Shown: piece by piece, positions 1 through 7,451 of the stretch | How positions within the stretch are numbered: position 1 is the stretch's first letter | Layout of the letters: every line of letters starts with the position of its first letter | Assembly: GCA_904501915.1 (NCBI GenBank) | Contig: CAJGCV010000049.1 | Span: forward strand, 1 to 15,115 | Reading direction: 5' to 3' | DNA: 15,115 nucleotides | Source: an uncultured Akkermansia sp. | Lineage (GTDB): Bacteria; Verrucomicrobiota; Verrucomicrobiia; Verrucomicrobiales; Akkermansiaceae | Notes under the pieces: model-generated | Database searches by the model: none | Told to the model about the DNA's origin: nothing | What the model saw: only the letters and a program-made list of their open reading frames with translations | Position numbers and translations under genes: made by a program

Positions 1-1466
1 CAGGGAGAAAGCGATGTTGAGACCGGCGGTCACGATGGACACCATGCTCATGAGCTTGATGAGGATGTTCAGAGAGGGACCGGAGGTATCCTTGAAAGGG
101 TCACCCACGGTGTCACCCACCACAGAGGCGTCGTGCACAGCGGTGTGCTTGCCGCAGTAGGGGGCGTCTCCCGTCTCGATGTATTTCTTGGCGTTATCCC
201 AGGCACCGCCGGAGTTGGCCATGAATACGGCCAGCACGAAGCCACCGGCAAGACCACCGGCCGGCAGGTGGAAATCATACCCACGCCGATACCGGAGATA
301 ATTACGGTGGCAGGACCGGTGGTGGCGTTCTCAGCGATGAACTTCACCGGCTTGAACTCGAAGGAGGTGTAGTACTCGGTCACCTTGCCGATGGCGATAC
401 CCACCACAAGACCGATGACGATGGAGCCCCAGAGGCCCAGCCAGTTCTCGATACCGAGAGCGTACAGGATGCCGGCGGAAGCCAGGGCGATAAGCACGCC
501 GGAAACATTGATACCGAAGTTCAGAGCAGCCATGAGCTGGGTCTGGTTAGCTTCGGGCTTGGTGCGTACCAGGAAAATACCGATGACGGAAAGCAGAGCG
601 CCGATAGCGCCGATGATCATGGGAGCCATGACCAGCTGAAGGCCGGTCTCGTAGGCCCAGCCGGCGGTGGCAGCAGCGGCTGCACCCAGAGCGGCAGAGG
701 CCAGAATGGAACCAGCGTAGGACTCGTAAAGGTCAGCGCCCATGCCCGCTACGTCACCCACGTTGTCGCCCACGTTGTCGGCGATGGTGGCGGGGTTGCG
801 GGGATCGTCTTCGTTGAAGTGGTATTCAGTCTTACCCACCAGGTCAGCGCCTACGTCGGCAGCCTTGGTGTAGATGCCGCCGCCCACACGGGCGAACAGA
901 GCCTGCAGAGAGGCACCCATACCGAAGGTCAGCATGATGGTGGTAATCTGGGTGAGGCGGCTGATGCCCTCAGCGGCCACCAGACCGGTGTTGTCCAGAA
1001 TCAGATACCAGGCAGAGATATCGAGCAGACCGAAGCCAACCACCGTAAGACCCAGCACAGCGCCGGAACGGAAAGCAAGCTGAAGGCCCTTGTTCAGGCC
1101 GTCCTTTTCATCACGGCAGGCCTGGGCCACACGGCCGGAGGCGTAAGTTGCCGTCTTCATGCCGATGAAACCAGCCAGACCGGAGAAGATACCACCGGTG
1201 AGGAAAGCCACGGGCACGATGTTGTTCTGAAGGCCATAGAAGGCCATGATGCCGAATACTACGGCGATGATGACGAAGAAGATGGAAACAATCTTGTACT
1301 GCTGTTTCAGGTAAGCCATGGCGCCTTCGCGCACATAGCCCGCAATCTCCTTCATGCGGTCGTTGCCCTCGTCTGCCTTCTTCATATCGAAGAAGAACTT
1401 AGCGGCAAAAGCCAGCGCGACGACGGATGCAAACGGCACTATCCAGAATAATATCTCGGGGTTCAT
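1..1466 (-). pseudogene. hppA: Membrane-bound proton/sodium-translocating pyrophosphatase, internally deleted and frameshifted; runs off the left edge
   Basis: Intact members couple hydrolysis of pyrophosphate to ion pumping across the inner membrane. The reading frame starting at 1466 gives a multi-helix N-terminal half with the catalytic signature DVGADLVGKTE (residues 204-214) and the acidic loop NPATIADNVGDNVGDVAG (224-241). It follows the family up to GIGVGMIST (about residue 400, near base 267), then reads nonsense to a stop at 69-71. From base 267 leftward, another frame encodes the family's C-terminal part: FMANSGGAWDNAKKYIE followed by VVGDTVGDPFKDTSGPSLN, open to the window edge. 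The family normally has roughly 235-240 further residues between these points (estimate from remembered Thermotoga maritima numbering), including the second conserved acidic motif, so about 0.7 kb is missing. As written, the gene cannot make an active pump. It is either a genuine pseudogene or an assembly error. No Shine-Dalgarno precedes the ATG. Family identity is certain; the cause of the break is not. Confidence 0.9.
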
Positions 1467-1520
1467 GTTCGTTTGTTTTGTTTGTTAAATGGCTTTTCTG
1501 CAGGCACAAAAAAGCGCCAC

Positions 1521-1549
1521 AGTCTACACTATATGTACTGCTTTTGCAA
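1521..1549 (-). promoter_or_regulatory. Predicted sigma-70-type promoter of hppA
   Basis: Reading the minus strand, TTGCAA (1549-1544) and TAGACT (1526-1521) are separated by 17 bases. This would give a leader of about 45-50 bases before the hppA ATG at 1466. The leader contains an AC-rich stretch (acaaacaaaacaaacgaac) directly before the start and no purine-rich ribosome binding site. The match is fair, not perfect. Confidence 0.45.
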
Positions 1550-1559
1550 CCCGAATCTC

Positions 1560-1635
1560 GCATGTATGGCAAAAAAAATCATGTTGGAGCAATCAGGGGT
1601 GAAGCGGGGTTGATTGTTGGACTGCATGTATGCAG
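1560..1635. repeat. Small direct and inverted repeats in the hppA/prepilin-peptidase intergenic region
   Basis: The 231-bp divergent region holds a 9-base direct repeat GCATGTATG at 1560-1568 and 1624-1632. The second copy lies inside the near-palindrome CTGCATGTATGCAG (1622-1635, 6-base arms). There is also an inverted pair CAATCA (1590-1595) and TGATTG (1611-1616). These could be operator sites between the two predicted promoters, but repeats this short also occur by chance. Confidence 0.25.
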
Positions 1636-1651
1636 GTGGCAGAATTCCGGT

Positions 1652-1681
1652 TTGACCCCGAGGGGTGGTGTGTGGTAATGT
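1652..1681 (+). promoter_or_regulatory. Predicted promoter of the prepilin peptidase-dus pair
   Basis: TTGACC (1652-1657) and TAATGT (1676-1681) are separated by 18 bases. Transcription would begin near 1688, only about ten bases before the ATG at 1698, leaving little room for a ribosome binding site, and none is visible. The spacer contains the GC palindrome CCCCGAGGGG (1656-1665, overlapping the -35 box). Confidence 0.4.
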
Positions 1682-1697
1682 CTAAGTCATAAGCACA

Positions 1698-2831
1698 ATG
1701 GAGGAGATAAACACATATGTACAGATTGTAGCGGCCACGACACCGTGGTTGCTGCCGCTCTTTTTCGGTTTGTTCGGGGCGTGTGTGGGCTCGTTTCTGA
1801 ATGTGGTGATATACCGCATGCCGCGTGGGTTGAGTGTGAATGAACCCCGGCGGTCGTTCTGCCCGCAGTGCAAAGCACCGATTCCGTGGTATCTGAATCT
1901 GCCGGTGCTCAGTTACCTGATGCTGCGTGGGAGGACAGCATGTTGCGGCCGGCGTTACACGGTGCGTTACTGTGTGGTGGAGCTGGTGTGTGCTCTTCTT
2001 TTTGCCTGTATTGCCTGGAACTTCTGTGCGGATGATATTTTGACCCAGTTGTTGCTTTGCGTATGGGTGGCGGTGATGCTGGCCTGTCTGTGTATGGATT
2101 GGGAACAGATGATAGTGCTGCCTTCGCTGGCGCTCATCGGCACAGCGGCAGGCCTGGGCGTGTCGTTGCTGTCCCCCTGGTTCAGCGGTGAGGGGGAAGG
2201 TGTGTTGGATGGCTTGCAGAGCAGTGCTGCCGGGGCTATTGGCGGTTTTCTGCTGTTTCGCCTGGTGGCAATTGCTGGCAAATTCTTTTTCGGGCGTAAA
2301 AAGCAGGTGTATGAATCCGCGCAGGAATGGTTGTTGCGCCAGGCTGCTGATGGGGAGGACGTCGAGCTGCTCATAGGGGCTGAACGCCTGTTGTGGAGCG
2401 ATTTGTTCATGGAGAACAGTAACTGTTTCACCTTGTCCGCTGCAACGCTTGCGGGACATGAGGCCGAGGCGGGAGAACTGGTGTTTACCGTGGATTCCCT
2501 GGTGCTGCCGGATGGTACAAAGGTATCCCTGGAGGAGCATGATGAGCTGCGCGGCTCTTGCCGGGGGTATGCTGCGCGTAAAGAAGCTATGGGAAGTGGC
2601 GATGCCTGGCTGGCTCTGGCCATTGGTGCTCTTTGTGGGTGGCAAGGGGTGGTGTTTGCGCTCGTGTGTGGAAGTTTTATCGGTATTGCGGCAGCCTTGG
2701 TGGCCCGTATCGGGCGCGGTACGCCCATGCCTTTCGGGCCTGCATTGATTACGGCTGCGTTCATCTGGTTGTTTTATGGGACTGAGCTGGTTTCAGCCTA
2801 TATAAGTTGGATTGAGTCTTTAGTTTGGTAA
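1698..2831 (+). CDS. Type IV prepilin peptidase / N-methyltransferase (A24 family) with an internal soluble insertion
   Basis: Integral membrane aspartic protease predicted to cleave leader peptides from type IV pilin-like or type II secretion pseudopilin precursors and to methylate the new N-terminus. The N-terminal methyltransferase-type domain shows GSFLNVVIYRMPRG (31-44), CPQC (55-58) and a second Cys pair CC (82-83), then RYCVVE. The first catalytic Asp is D134 (MDWEQMIVLPS) and the second is D302 in GSGD (299-302), so both active-site aspartates are present. Between them, residues about 200-295 form a mostly hydrophilic insertion (containing ERLLWSDLF and FTVDSLVLPDG) that standard PilD/GspO enzymes lack. 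I recognise this arrangement from verrucomicrobial homologues. The Lys usual after GxGD (GxGDxK) is replaced by Trp. Length is 377 residues against roughly 250-290 for the usual family. The gene is followed after 9 bases by dus, probably as one transcript. No pilin genes are in view. Confidence 0.88.
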   Translation: MEEINTYVQIVAATTPWLLPLFFGLFGACVGSFLNVVIYRMPRGLSVNEPRRSFCPQCKAPIPWYLNLPVLSYLMLRGRTACCGRRYTVRYCVVELVCALLFACIAWNFCADDILTQLLLCVWVAVMLACLCMDWEQMIVLPSLALIGTAAGLGVSLLSPWFSGEGEGVLDGLQSSAAGAIGGFLLFRLVAIAGKFFFGRKKQVYESAQEWLLRQAADGEDVELLIGAERLLWSDLFMENSNCFTLSAATLAGHEAEAGELVFTVDSLVLPDGTKVSLEEHDELRGSCRGYAARKEAMGSGDAWLALAIGALCGWQGVVFALVCGSFIGIAAALVARIGRGTPMPFGPALITAAFIWLFYGTELVSAYISWIESLVW

Positions 2832-2840
2832 AAAAAGGAT

Positions 2841-3806
2841 ATGGCACTTCCGGATTTCAGTACGTTTCCGCTTTATCTGGCCCCGATGGCAGGGGTGACC
2901 GACCCCATTTTCCGCACCTTGTGCAAGGCTGAAGGTGCAGATGTGATGGTGACGGAATTTGTGTCTGCAGAGGGGGTGTTGCAGGCGTGGGACCGCAATC
3001 GCCGCTACGTGGAATTTGAGGATGCACACCGCCCGCTGGGTGTTCAGATTTTTGGCTCTGTGCCGGAGCATTGCGCTGCGGCTGCCCGTATCATTGTGGA
3101 TGCGATGCACCCGGATTTTCTGGATATCAACGCAGGTTGCCCGGTTCCGAAGGTGGTGGGCAAGAATGGCGGTTCTTCACTGCTGAAGGATTTGCCTCTG
3201 CTGCAGCGTATTGCTGCTGCCGTGGTGCAGGAACTGGGGGCTGATTGTCCGGTGACAACTAAAATCCGCATCGGCTGGGATATGGAACATATCTGCGCCC
3301 CGGAGGCTGTGCGCCGCCTGGAGGATGCAGGCGTGCAGGCTATTGCGATTCATGGCCGCACGCGCTCTCAGCAGTACGGCGGCCACGCCGATTGGGAGAT
3401 GATTGATCACTGCGCCCGCCTGGTGAATGTGCCGGTGATTGGTAATGGGGATATCTGCACCCCGCAGGATGTGCAGCGCGCGCGCGAAACAACGGCTGTC
3501 TCGGCGGTGATGATTGGCCGTGCTGCCATGAATGCGCCATGGTTGTTCCGCCAGGCTAAGGAATATCTGCGCACTGGGGTGGTGCCGGAACCTCCTGCCC
3601 CGCAGGAGCGTATCGATTTCATGCTGCGCCACACACGCATGGCGCTGGAAAGCAGGCATTATGGCGATGAATTGGTGACTATGCGCGCCATGCGCAGCCG
3701 CCTGCTGGCCTATGCCAAGGGGATTCCCGGTACTAAACCAATGAGGCCGCAGCTTTCGCGAGTAGCTTCTTATGAGGAGCTCTGCAGCATTCTGGAAAAA
3801 GTGTGA
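2841..3806 (+). CDS. dus: tRNA-dihydrouridine synthase (DusB-like)
   Basis: Flavoenzyme that reduces specific uridines in the tRNA D-loop to dihydrouridine using NADPH and FMN. The sequence opens with the FMN-binding APMAGVTD (14-21). The catalytic cysteine is C100 in NAGCPVPKV, followed by K141 in the TKIRIGW stretch, then HGRTR (171-175), the phosphate-binding GNGDI (201-205) and GRAAM (226-230). At 321 residues it is full length and all core motifs are intact. AGGA lies only two bases before the ATG, so it is poorly spaced as a ribosome binding site; translation may be coupled to the upstream peptidase stop at 2829-2831. DusB is the best fit among Dus subfamilies from the general pattern, but subfamily assignment needs a tree. 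Confidence 0.93.
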   Translation: MALPDFSTFPLYLAPMAGVTDPIFRTLCKAEGADVMVTEFVSAEGVLQAWDRNRRYVEFEDAHRPLGVQIFGSVPEHCAAAARIIVDAMHPDFLDINAGCPVPKVVGKNGGSSLLKDLPLLQRIAAAVVQELGADCPVTTKIRIGWDMEHICAPEAVRRLEDAGVQAIAIHGRTRSQQYGGHADWEMIDHCARLVNVPVIGNGDICTPQDVQRARETTAVSAVMIGRAAMNAPWLFRQAKEYLRTGVVPEPPAPQERIDFMLRHTRMALESRHYGDELVTMRAMRSRLLAYAKGIPGTKPMRPQLSRVASYEELCSILEKV

Positions 3807-3824
3807 ATGCAGAATTATCCAGCT

Positions 3825-3860
3825 AGCGCGCATCCTTCCGGCAGCGCGTTTCGTTTCTTT
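3825..3860 (+). terminator. Candidate terminator downstream of dus
   Basis: AGCGCGC (3825-3831) can pair with GCGCGTT (3844-3850), with one G-T wobble, around a 12-base loop. It is followed by the T-rich stretch tcgtttcttt. It lies 19 bases after the dus stop, in the region where dus and lptB converge. The stem is short, so this is a moderate call. Confidence 0.4.
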
Positions 3861-3862
3861 CA

Positions 3863-3882
3863 GTCGCAGCGGGAGCTGCGAC
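3863..3882. terminator. Perfect 8-bp hairpin between convergent dus and lptB
   Basis: GTCGCAGC, loop GGGA, GCTGCGAC forms a perfect 8-bp stem in the 106-bp gap between two convergent genes. It has no real T-tract on either strand, so it is an imperfect intrinsic terminator. It may instead act as a 3'-end stabiliser or a back-stop for transcription from either side. Confidence 0.35.
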
Positions 3883-3912
3883 CTCGCCTCCTATTCTGCC
3901 TGCTGCCTTCCT

Positions 3913-4644
3913 TTACATCTTGAACTGTTCGCCCAGGTAAATCTTGCGGGTCTTGGGGTCATTGGCAATTTCACTCGCATTACCTTCCTTGATGACCTTG
4001 CCTTCAAAAAGGATGTAGGCCCGGTCCACAATGCCCAGCGTTTCGCGCACGTTGTGGTCGGTGATAAGGATGGAGAGACCGTCTGTCTCGCGCAGGGAGG
4101 CCACAATGTGCTGGATGTCCTGCACGGCAATGGGGTCCACGCCGGCAAACGGTTCATCGAGCATGAGCAGCTTCGGGTTGGCGGCCAGGGCTCGAGCAAT
4201 GGTCAGACGGCGCTTTTCACCGCCGGAAAGCTGGATGGACTGGCTCTTGCGCAGGCGGGTGATGTTGAAACGCTCCAGCAGTTCATCGCACTTCGCCTTC
4301 TTTTCCTTGCGGGTGAGGTCGGAGCGCGTTTCAAGAATGGCCATCAGGTTATCATTCACCGTGAGTTTGCGGAAGATGGATTCTTCCTGAGGCAGATACC
4401 CCATTCCAAGGCGTGCGCGCAGGTGCATAGGTAACCCGGAGACGTCTTTTCCGCAGAAGTCCACGGAGCCTGTGTCGGGGCGCACCAGACCTGCCACCAT
4501 GTAGAACGAGGTGGTCTTGCCTGCGCCGTTGGGGCCGAGCAGACCCACAATTTCGCCGGAGTGCACGGTGATGTTCACGTTGCTGACAACCTGGCGCTCA
4601 CCGTAGGATTTGCAGAGATTGTTGGCTTGAAGAAGAATATCCAT
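3913..4644 (-). CDS. lptB: LPS export ABC transporter ATP-binding protein LptB
   Basis: Cytoplasmic ATPase that powers extraction of lipopolysaccharide from the inner membrane as part of LptB2FGC. All ABC motifs are present: Walker A GPNGAGKTT (37-45), Q-loop Q86 in YLPQEESIF, signature LSGGEKRR (139-146), Walker B ending LMLDEPFAGVD (160-170, catalytic E164) and the H-loop ITDHNV (H197). The YLPQEESIFRKLTV and LSGGEKRR wording is typical of LptB rather than of amino-acid ABC ATPases. Its 243 residues match the family. It is the last gene of the kdsA-lptC-lptA-lptB operon: its ATG lies two bases after the stop of the lptA-like gene. The membrane partners LptF and LptG are not in the window. 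Confidence 0.95.
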   Translation of the reverse strand: MDILLQANNLCKSYGERQVVSNVNITVHSGEIVGLLGPNGAGKTTSFYMVAGLVRPDTGSVDFCGKDVSGLPMHLRARLGMGYLPQEESIFRKLTVNDNLMAILETRSDLTRKEKKAKCDELLERFNITRLRKSQSIQLSGGEKRRLTIARALAANPKLLMLDEPFAGVDPIAVQDIQHIVASLRETDGLSILITDHNVRETLGIVDRAYILFEGKVIKEGNASEIANDPKTRKIYLGEQFKM

Positions 4645-4646
4645 GG

Positions 4647-6968
4647 TTACTTTTCTGATTTCTGGGTTTTCTGTGTTTTAATCTGCTCGCGGATGTTGGT
4701 GGCGTAGGTGGTGTGCTTTTCGCCTGTGATGGAGGCATTGTTATCCTTGTCTATAGTAATGGCAGCACCTTTTCCGGAAGCCTTGTGGGTGTTGTTAATG
4801 TCGGCCAGGGTGACTTCGTTGCCGCTGAGAATCTTCATGCCGGTAGCAGCGTTCACGCTGAGCTTATCGCCCGTGGCGCGCAGGGCACGGCCGCTCTTAT
4901 CCAGCCCGGCTACGGCAACATTGCCATGGGCCACGGCTGTTTTCAAGCCGCCCAGCATCTTGTCTGCGCCTTTCTGCTCGGTATCCATGACCAGCCGGAC
5001 GGCGCCAGTGCATTGCATGGAGCCCTTTTCGGTGCGTACGGTGCAGCCTGAGTGGGTGGTTGCCTCCTTAATGCCTGTATAATTGAAACTCAGGCTGGGG
5101 AAACCGCCTTTCCGTGGCTTGGCGGGCTTGCCATTCGTGGTGAGTCTGGCATGCAGCGGACCATTGGTGGTCAGGATACCTGTTTCGGAGTACAGGCGGG
5201 TTGAGCTGCCGGTTTCAAGACGGTCTTCAGCCCGCACCAGCAGGACGTAATCCTTGCATTTAGCCGTGGTGGTGCCTTTGTCAGAGAGCAGGGTGGCTGT
5301 GATATTTTCGCCGTTGAGCTTCAAATCGCCATTGGCCTTCAATTCCATAGTGGCAGCCTCGTTCTCTGCCGGAACAGATTCAACCCGGTTGCCGTTGTAA
5401 AGCGCTACAAGAGGCTGGCCGGGGGCTCCGGTAAGCAGGGTTTCGCCGGTGGTCAGGTCGGTTATGACGCTGTCTGCTTTCAGCTCGCCAATGCACTTGT
5501 GTGTGCCGGGTTCGTACCGGTGCGCAATGACATTGCCCGTGGCCCGTGCCCGGGAAACATCGCCGTATTCGGTTATGGCCAGATTCGGCATGCCGGGCTT
5601 CGGTTCGGCTTTCTTTGCGCCCGGCTTGCGGCTCAATACCAGATGCGTGGGGCCAGTGCAGCTGAAGTCGATTTCCTCATCCGCCATGGTAATGCCGTTT
5701 TCTGTATTGATGGTGCCAAGCTCGGCGCGGAAAATGACATTGGCATTGGCTTTGAAGGTGCCGGTCATTTTTTCACCGGAGTCGCGGTTCAGGCGGGCAT
5801 ATGTGCCGTTGATGTCTTTACCACGCAGCTCGATATCGCCGTTGGCCAGCAGGTGGATGCCTTCGTCTGCATTGACAACGTAGTCTGCGTATGCCAGGTG
5901 GCATTTGCTGCCAATCAGGGAAATTTCGCCGGTTTTGCCGTTGTAGTGCAGCTCGTCTCCTTCTGCCCGGGTGGCAGGGCGTCCTTCTCTGGCCTTGGAA
6001 ACAGCGACAACCTGCCCCTTGGCAACGGCTGTTTCGATGCCGTCGAAATGAAGACCGGTGAATTGGCTCATGAAGCCTTTTTTGGTGGCTGTTGCTGCCT
6101 CTGCCGTGGGGGTGAGCAGAACTGTGAGCATTTCATTGCTGCTCAATGTGCCCTGCGGACCGTTGTATTCGCTCTTGCCGGGGGCGTACAGCGTGTGGGT
6201 CGCGGCGTGATAGAACAAATGACCGCCTTCTGTGCGGAATTCGGACTTTTCGCCTTTCTTGCTGTTCATGCACAGGTGAATATCTGCACCTTCCATGAGC
6301 AGGTTGCCCTGCGGGTCTGCCAGGATGCGGGAGGGGGCGGAGCCTTCGGCGCTGGTGATGTTGACTGTGTTCTGCCCCAGTGTGAGGTGAATGGAGCTGC
6401 CTGTTTCCGGCGAGTACAGGAGAATGGCGTTGTTGACAGTGTCTGCAATGGCGTTGGCTGCCACGATGGCGGCTTTTTCACCTGTGTAAACCTCTTCTGC
6501 TGATTCGTTTCCGGTTGCTTCGGGCTGCTCCGGGGTGGTTTCGGCCGGTTGTGGTTCAGGTTCTGCTGCCGGGGGGGTGTCCTCCGCGGGCGGTGTATCT
6601 TTTTTGTTGTCCAGCGCCATGCCGGGCAGGGCAACGTGCATCTGCTCTACTGCAGTGAGAGTCAGACGCGGGTCGAGAAGCCGCACATTGCCCAGATAGA
6701 TGATGCGGGAATTGGCGTTATCGAACATCATTCCCAATTCTGAGGTTACCACGGTTTCTCCCGGGGTGGCCTCTATTGCCGGTTGGGCATAATCTTTCGT
6801 GGGCGGTGGCAGTTCAACCCCGAGTGCTGCAAGGTCTGTTTTAACCTGGGTGAAAGCGCTGCACCAGGAGTCTGCCTGGGTGCGCGCGGTGGCTAAATCT
6901 GCAGAATATTCTGCGGCTGTTGCGCAGAATACGGGAATCATGAGGGCTGCTATGGCTGCGGCTTTCAT
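4647..6968 (-). CDS. Large periplasmic LptA/OstA-like protein with several jellyroll-type repeats
   Basis: Predicted periplasmic LPS-transport bridge protein. A signal peptide (1-19, hydrophobic core AAAIAALMIPVF, likely cut near ATAA/EYS) is followed by a short helical region. An OstA-like segment (about 70-118, with GNVRLLDPRLTLTA) and an acidic Pro-rich linker (121-158) come next. Then come at least three blocks resembling one another and LptA: about 311-382 (TAVAKGQVVAV then RAEGDELHYNGKTGEISL), 468-556 (RARATGNVIAHRYE then GELKADSVITDLTTGE) and 675-750 (TAVAHGNVAVAGLD then RATGDKLSVNAATG). The Lys-rich tail is probably soluble. At 773 residues it is over four times the size of E. coli LptA (185). 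It lacks the C-terminal barrel domain of LptD. Its position between lptC-like and lptB supports the role. The OstA homology is recognised by pattern, and the repeat boundaries are approximate. Confidence 0.75.
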   Translation of the reverse strand: MKAAAIAALMIPVFCATAAEYSADLATARTQADSWCSAFTQVKTDLAALGVELPPPTKDYAQPAIEATPGETVVTSELGMMFDNANSRIIYLGNVRLLDPRLTLTAVEQMHVALPGMALDNKKDTPPAEDTPPAAEPEPQPAETTPEQPEATGNESAEEVYTGEKAAIVAANAIADTVNNAILLYSPETGSSIHLTLGQNTVNITSAEGSAPSRILADPQGNLLMEGADIHLCMNSKKGEKSEFRTEGGHLFYHAATHTLYAPGKSEYNGPQGTLSSNEMLTVLLTPTAEAATATKKGFMSQFTGLHFDGIETAVAKGQVVAVSKAREGRPATRAEGDELHYNGKTGEISLIGSKCHLAYADYVVNADEGIHLLANGDIELRGKDINGTYARLNRDSGEKMTGTFKANANVIFRAELGTINTENGITMADEEIDFSCTGPTHLVLSRKPGAKKAEPKPGMPNLAITEYGDVSRARATGNVIAHRYEPGTHKCIGELKADSVITDLTTGETLLTGAPGQPLVALYNGNRVESVPAENEAATMELKANGDLKLNGENITATLLSDKGTTTAKCKDYVLLVRAEDRLETGSSTRLYSETGILTTNGPLHARLTTNGKPAKPRKGGFPSLSFNYTGIKEATTHSGCTVRTEKGSMQCTGAVRLVMDTEQKGADKMLGGLKTAVAHGNVAVAGLDKSGRALRATGDKLSVNAATGMKILSGNEVTLADINNTHKASGKGAAITIDKDNNASITGEKHTTYATNIREQIKTQKTQKSEK

Positions 6969-6971
6969 TGT

Positions 6972-7451
6972 TTATTTCTTGCTGCTTTTTTTCTTGTTCA
7001 GCTTAGCCGTGGCGATGGTGGTTTTTACCGGGCCATGCAGGAATCCTTTTCGTGTGGCGGTGTTAAAGACAACTCCTTTGCCTCTGGCAGAGAAACGCGG
7101 GTCTGTTACTTCTGCGTCTCCTGTGGTGCGTGCCATTTTGGTGGCAAAATTGTAGGCGACACTGTCTGTCTTGATGTTGGTTTCAGTGTTGTCGTCGTTA
7201 TACAGCGAGGCGTTGAGCTTGTCCAGTATTACCGTTTTCCTGCTTTTGACGGTGAGCTTATCAGAGAGGAGCAGGGCGCTCACCCGGTGGTTTTCATACC
7301 GGGGAATGGAGATGCCTTGTACTTCCGTGCCTGGCGGGAGGAACTGCAAGGCGGGGAACTCGTCTTCTGCTGTGGTGTCTGCTGCCGCCTTCTGCCCCCA
7401 GCTTTGCAGGGGCAGAAGCAGCAGTGCAAGGAGTGTCAGGGCTTTTCTCAT
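6972..7451 (-). CDS. LptC/OstA-like periplasmic LPS transport protein
   Basis: Small exported protein of 159 residues with an N-terminal hydrophobic segment (MRKALTLLALLLLPLQSWGQ, about 1-20), which could be a cleaved signal peptide or, as in LptC, a membrane anchor. The body ends in an OstA-type beta pattern: DSVAYNFATKMARTTGDAEV, then DPRFSARGKGVVFNTATRKG, then FLHGPVKTTI. That is the LptC-family rhythm of 'map function, enrich with modified form, re-express', followed by a Lys-rich tail. The family role is to receive LPS from LptB2FG and hand it to LptA. Its ATG overlaps the kdsA stop by one base (TGATG), implying translational coupling, and the lptA-like gene starts three bases after its stop. 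The DPR motif is shared with residues 99-101 of that neighbour. The name LptC is inferred from position plus pattern. Confidence 0.65.
   Translation of the reverse strand: MRKALTLLALLLLPLQSWGQKAAADTTAEDEFPALQFLPPGTEVQGISIPRYENHRVSALLLSDKLTVKSRKTVILDKLNASLYNDDNTETNIKTDSVAYNFATKMARTTGDAEVTDPRFSARGKGVVFNTATRKGFLHGPVKTTIATAKLNKKKSSKK

Noticed and set aside
1593..2645. 350-codon minus-strand frame opposite the prepilin peptidase
   Set aside because: His/Gln-rich, no recognisable motif, and the plus-strand gene has the A24 catalytic motifs.
5499..6503. 334-codon plus-strand frame inside the large lptA-like gene
   Set aside because: Cys/Gly/Val-rich antisense translation with no family features. 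The minus-strand frame has a signal peptide and repeats and fits the operon.
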